Positions 62,612 to 64,000 of a stretch of DNA of 64,000 nucleotides are shown in pieces. A model generated the notes under the pieces. That model did no database searches and had not been told where the DNA came from. It saw only the letters and a list, made by a program, of their open reading frames with translations. The stretch covers positions 1 through 64,000 of the forward strand of contig JAFAER010000094.1 of assembly GCA_023423895.1 (NCBI GenBank), written 5' to 3'. Position numbers and translations under genes: made by a program. This stretch comes from Pseudomonadota bacterium (GTDB taxonomy: Bacteria; Myxococcota_A; Polyangia; Polyangiales; Polyangiaceae). The stretch's first letter is position 1. Every line of letters begins with the position of its first letter.

Positions 62612-62938
62612 ATGCATATGTCCGACGCGGATCAGATTTCGTTGATCGCAGCGCAATGCGACTTCCCGGTAGTTCGGTCCAAGTGGAGCGGGATCGACCC
62701 GGTGCTCCCGATGTTGGAGCGAATGCGGAGGGATGGTGCCGTTGTTGTCGTCAAGTTGGATGGTGAACGGACGATGCTGGACGATACCGGGCCGTATACG
62801 GTAGTTGTTACCGGCGCGCCGCTCGGAAGTGATTTCTTGCGGGTCGATGGTCGCACGATCGAGGAAGCTCTCGCATGGGTCATTGTCCGATACGCCTCGA
62901 GAGTTTGGGGGTATCGCGGTCCGGTTGCGGGCGCGTAG
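62612..62938 (+). CDS. Presumed immunity protein for the RHS-Doc toxin
   Basis: The protein is 108 residues from ATG 62612 (or 62618). It begins three bases after the toxin stop and is of lower G+C than its surroundings. The sequence is a mixed alpha/beta protein (AAQCDFPVVRSKWSGIDPVL, VVVVKLDGERTMLDD, EEALAWVIVRYASRVWGYRG). It does not show the (S/T)xxxE(G/N) helix of Fic antitoxins, nor a Phd domain. Position directly after a toxin tip is the usual place for an immunity gene; function is inferred from that. Confidence 0.68.
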   Translation: MHMSDADQISLIAAQCDFPVVRSKWSGIDPVLPMLERMRRDGAVVVVKLDGERTMLDDTGPYTVVVTGAPLGSDFLRVDGRTIEEALAWVIVRYASRVWGYRGPVAGA

Positions 62939-62989
62939 GTAAGACGCGGCTCCGGGGTCCGGTGCGCCGCCTGATCCGTCGTTGTGACG

Positions 62990-63126
62990 GGCGGGCACGA
63001 TCGACGCGTCTCGCGGGAGGAAGCCGCTGGTCTCGAGTCGGAGGGGCTCTGGGAGCCTCGCGATGCAGCGAAGCGTCTGGGAATGTACCTTCGCGGCGAG
63101 CCGTGCCCTTGAGTTGAGATTGCGTG
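62990..63126 (+). pseudogene. 3' end of an Imm26 gene
   Basis: The DNA matches the last about 125 bases of the Imm26 gene at 13269-13727 (cgcgggaggaag, cagcgaagcgtc, gcgagccgtgcccttg). The coding sense is WxxREEAAGLExxGLWEPRD and so on, but the 5' part of the gene is missing. It ends directly at the start of the DUF4259 copy, preserving the TGATG junction. Confidence 0.85.
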
Positions 63127-63540
63127 ATGGGTGCCTGGAGCGAAGGACCGTTCGACAACGACTCGGCGCTGGACTGGTTGTCCGAGGCGGCGGACGACGC
63201 TGAAGCAATCGAGCAAGCGTTCGACGCAACGCTCGATGCCGACTACCTCGACGTCGACGATGGCTCGGCAGCCGTGGCAGCGGCCGCGGTCGTCGCCGCA
63301 GCGGTTGACGGCGACGTGTCGGCGCTTCCCGATGACGCTCGCGCGTTGGCCGGCAACGTCGTGGCCGATGCCAAGCTCCGCGCGCGCGCCGTCGAGGCGC
63401 TCGAGCGCGTGCTTGCCCCCCCTGCGTCGGAGCTCTCGGAGCTCTGGGACGAGGGCGGCGATGGGGGCTTCGGCAGCGCATCGAGCAGCTTCGAACGCGC
63501 TTGCACTAGGGTCGCGCTGCCCCGTCGTCGTGGCGAATGA
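63127..63540 (+). CDS. DUF4259 protein, second copy with altered C terminus
   Basis: The protein is 137 residues from ATG 63127 (MGAWSEGPFDNDSALDWL). It matches the protein at 13727-14122 up to WDEGGDGGF, about residue 115. After that a one-base loss changes the frame: another frame reads QRIEQLRTRLH and then a stop at about 63508, as in the first copy. The open frame shown therefore carries a new tail. It lies downstream of the RHS toxin and a broken Imm26 gene, as a relic of an earlier immunity pair. Confidence 0.75.
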   Translation: MGAWSEGPFDNDSALDWLSEAADDAEAIEQAFDATLDADYLDVDDGSAAVAAAAVVAAAVDGDVSALPDDARALAGNVVADAKLRARAVEALERVLAPPASELSELWDEGGDGGFGSASSSFERACTRVALPRRRGE

Positions 63541-64000
63541 GCCCTCACCACTCCGCGCGCGAGAGGTCGCCGTTTTGATTGGCAGCTGACGGGGGCACGA
63601 GGTTTCTCGCTGAGCGGAGGAGCTCGGGCGTCGTCAACTCCAGTTGGCCCGTGCGCCGAGAATCGGCGATGTCCGATCTCGTGAGTCGGTGTCGCCTGGC
63701 CGCTCGGGCGCTCGCCATCGGCGCCAGAGGACCTCCACGCTCGGGGCGAGTTGATGGTCTGCAGGCGAGGGATGGTGCGGAGTGCGGAGAGGACGAGCAT
63801 GAGTGCTCTCCCATGCGCCAGCGCCGGTGACGCGAGGCTGTCGCATGGGAGTGGGGTTCCTGCGCACTCGGTCAGTGACGTCTATCGGCACGCACTGCTT
63901 GGGCGCACTTGGGAGCGCACGCTGGCGAGGATGCCGAGCAAAACCGGAACGATTCTGCACATCACCCCCAGGGCTTACCCTTGGACCCAAGTCGGATAGT
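63541..64000. other. Window end, no gene assigned
   Basis: These 460 bases contain only short open frames. One minus-strand frame (63545 to about 63690, LTRSDIADSRRTGQLELTT) has protein-like composition but no recognisable domain; it could be the 3' end of a gene that starts beyond what can be read. I cannot assign it. Confidence 0.4.

Overview
The window is very G+C-rich DNA, almost certainly from a myxobacterium (Myxococcota, probably Polyangiales). The evidence is two secreted proteins with MYXO-CTERM-type tails (Cys-containing linker, one membrane segment, Arg-rich end), many lipoproteins with Asp/Ala/Gly-rich linkers after the lipobox, an ADYC-domain protein, RCC1-repeat lipoproteins, and long spacers with many partial gene copies. 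I see no rRNA, tRNA, CRISPR array, insertion sequence or replication origin.

Layout. 0-8.4 kb: a lipoprotein, an ADYC protein with six 10-residue repeats, a PQQ-type sugar dehydrogenase with a MYXO-CTERM tail, an AI-2E-type transporter, a decayed effector-like gene followed by a small two-TM gene, and a divergent GST/MerR pair. 8.4-13.1 kb: a five-gene cluster with TadE/TadG-like proteins. 13.2-14.1 kb: an Imm26 + DUF4259 immunity-type pair. 14.1-21 kb: a hypothetical gene, a lipoprotein with six beta-type repeats, a duplicated intergenic segment, and a large MYXO-CTERM surface protein. 21-24.5 kb: lipoproteins, a Uma2-family gene and an MNT-type pair. 24.5-33 kb: a probable defence island, with a Cas4-like/FtsK fusion, an AAA ATPase and a small partner in one coupled operon, next to a PLD/DEAD/DUF3427 helicase. 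33-38.3 kb: a mosaic of duplicated and deleted pieces (PD-(D/E)XK gene, Uma2 genes, effector/two-TM modules). 38.3-46.4 kb: a hypothetical protein, a Gly-rich lipoprotein, a toxin-antitoxin pair whose GNAT toxin is broken, a SNF2 helicase pseudogene and an AbiEii-type pair. 47-49.4 kb: an RCC1 lipoprotein and a small lipoprotein. 50.1-63.5 kb: a coupled operon of a lectin/RCC1 lipoprotein, a 1543-residue lipoprotein, a Sec-exported SpvB/RHS protein with a C-terminal Doc/Fic toxin domain, a small presumed immunity gene, then relics of a second Imm26/DUF4259 pair.

Two themes stand out. First, competition: the RHS-Doc operon, two Imm26/DUF4259 loci, and a module found three times that pairs a secreted-enzyme-like protein (His...Asn-Asp-Cys, permuted papain/NlpC-like) with a two-TM protein carrying a Cys-bridged loop. 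One copy of that module is intact. The other two have lost the enzyme but kept the membrane protein, as expected for effector and immunity. Second, defence and genome flux: the Cas4-FtsK operon, several toxin-antitoxin-like pairs and many segmental duplications.

All family names come from reading motifs by eye. No database search was possible.
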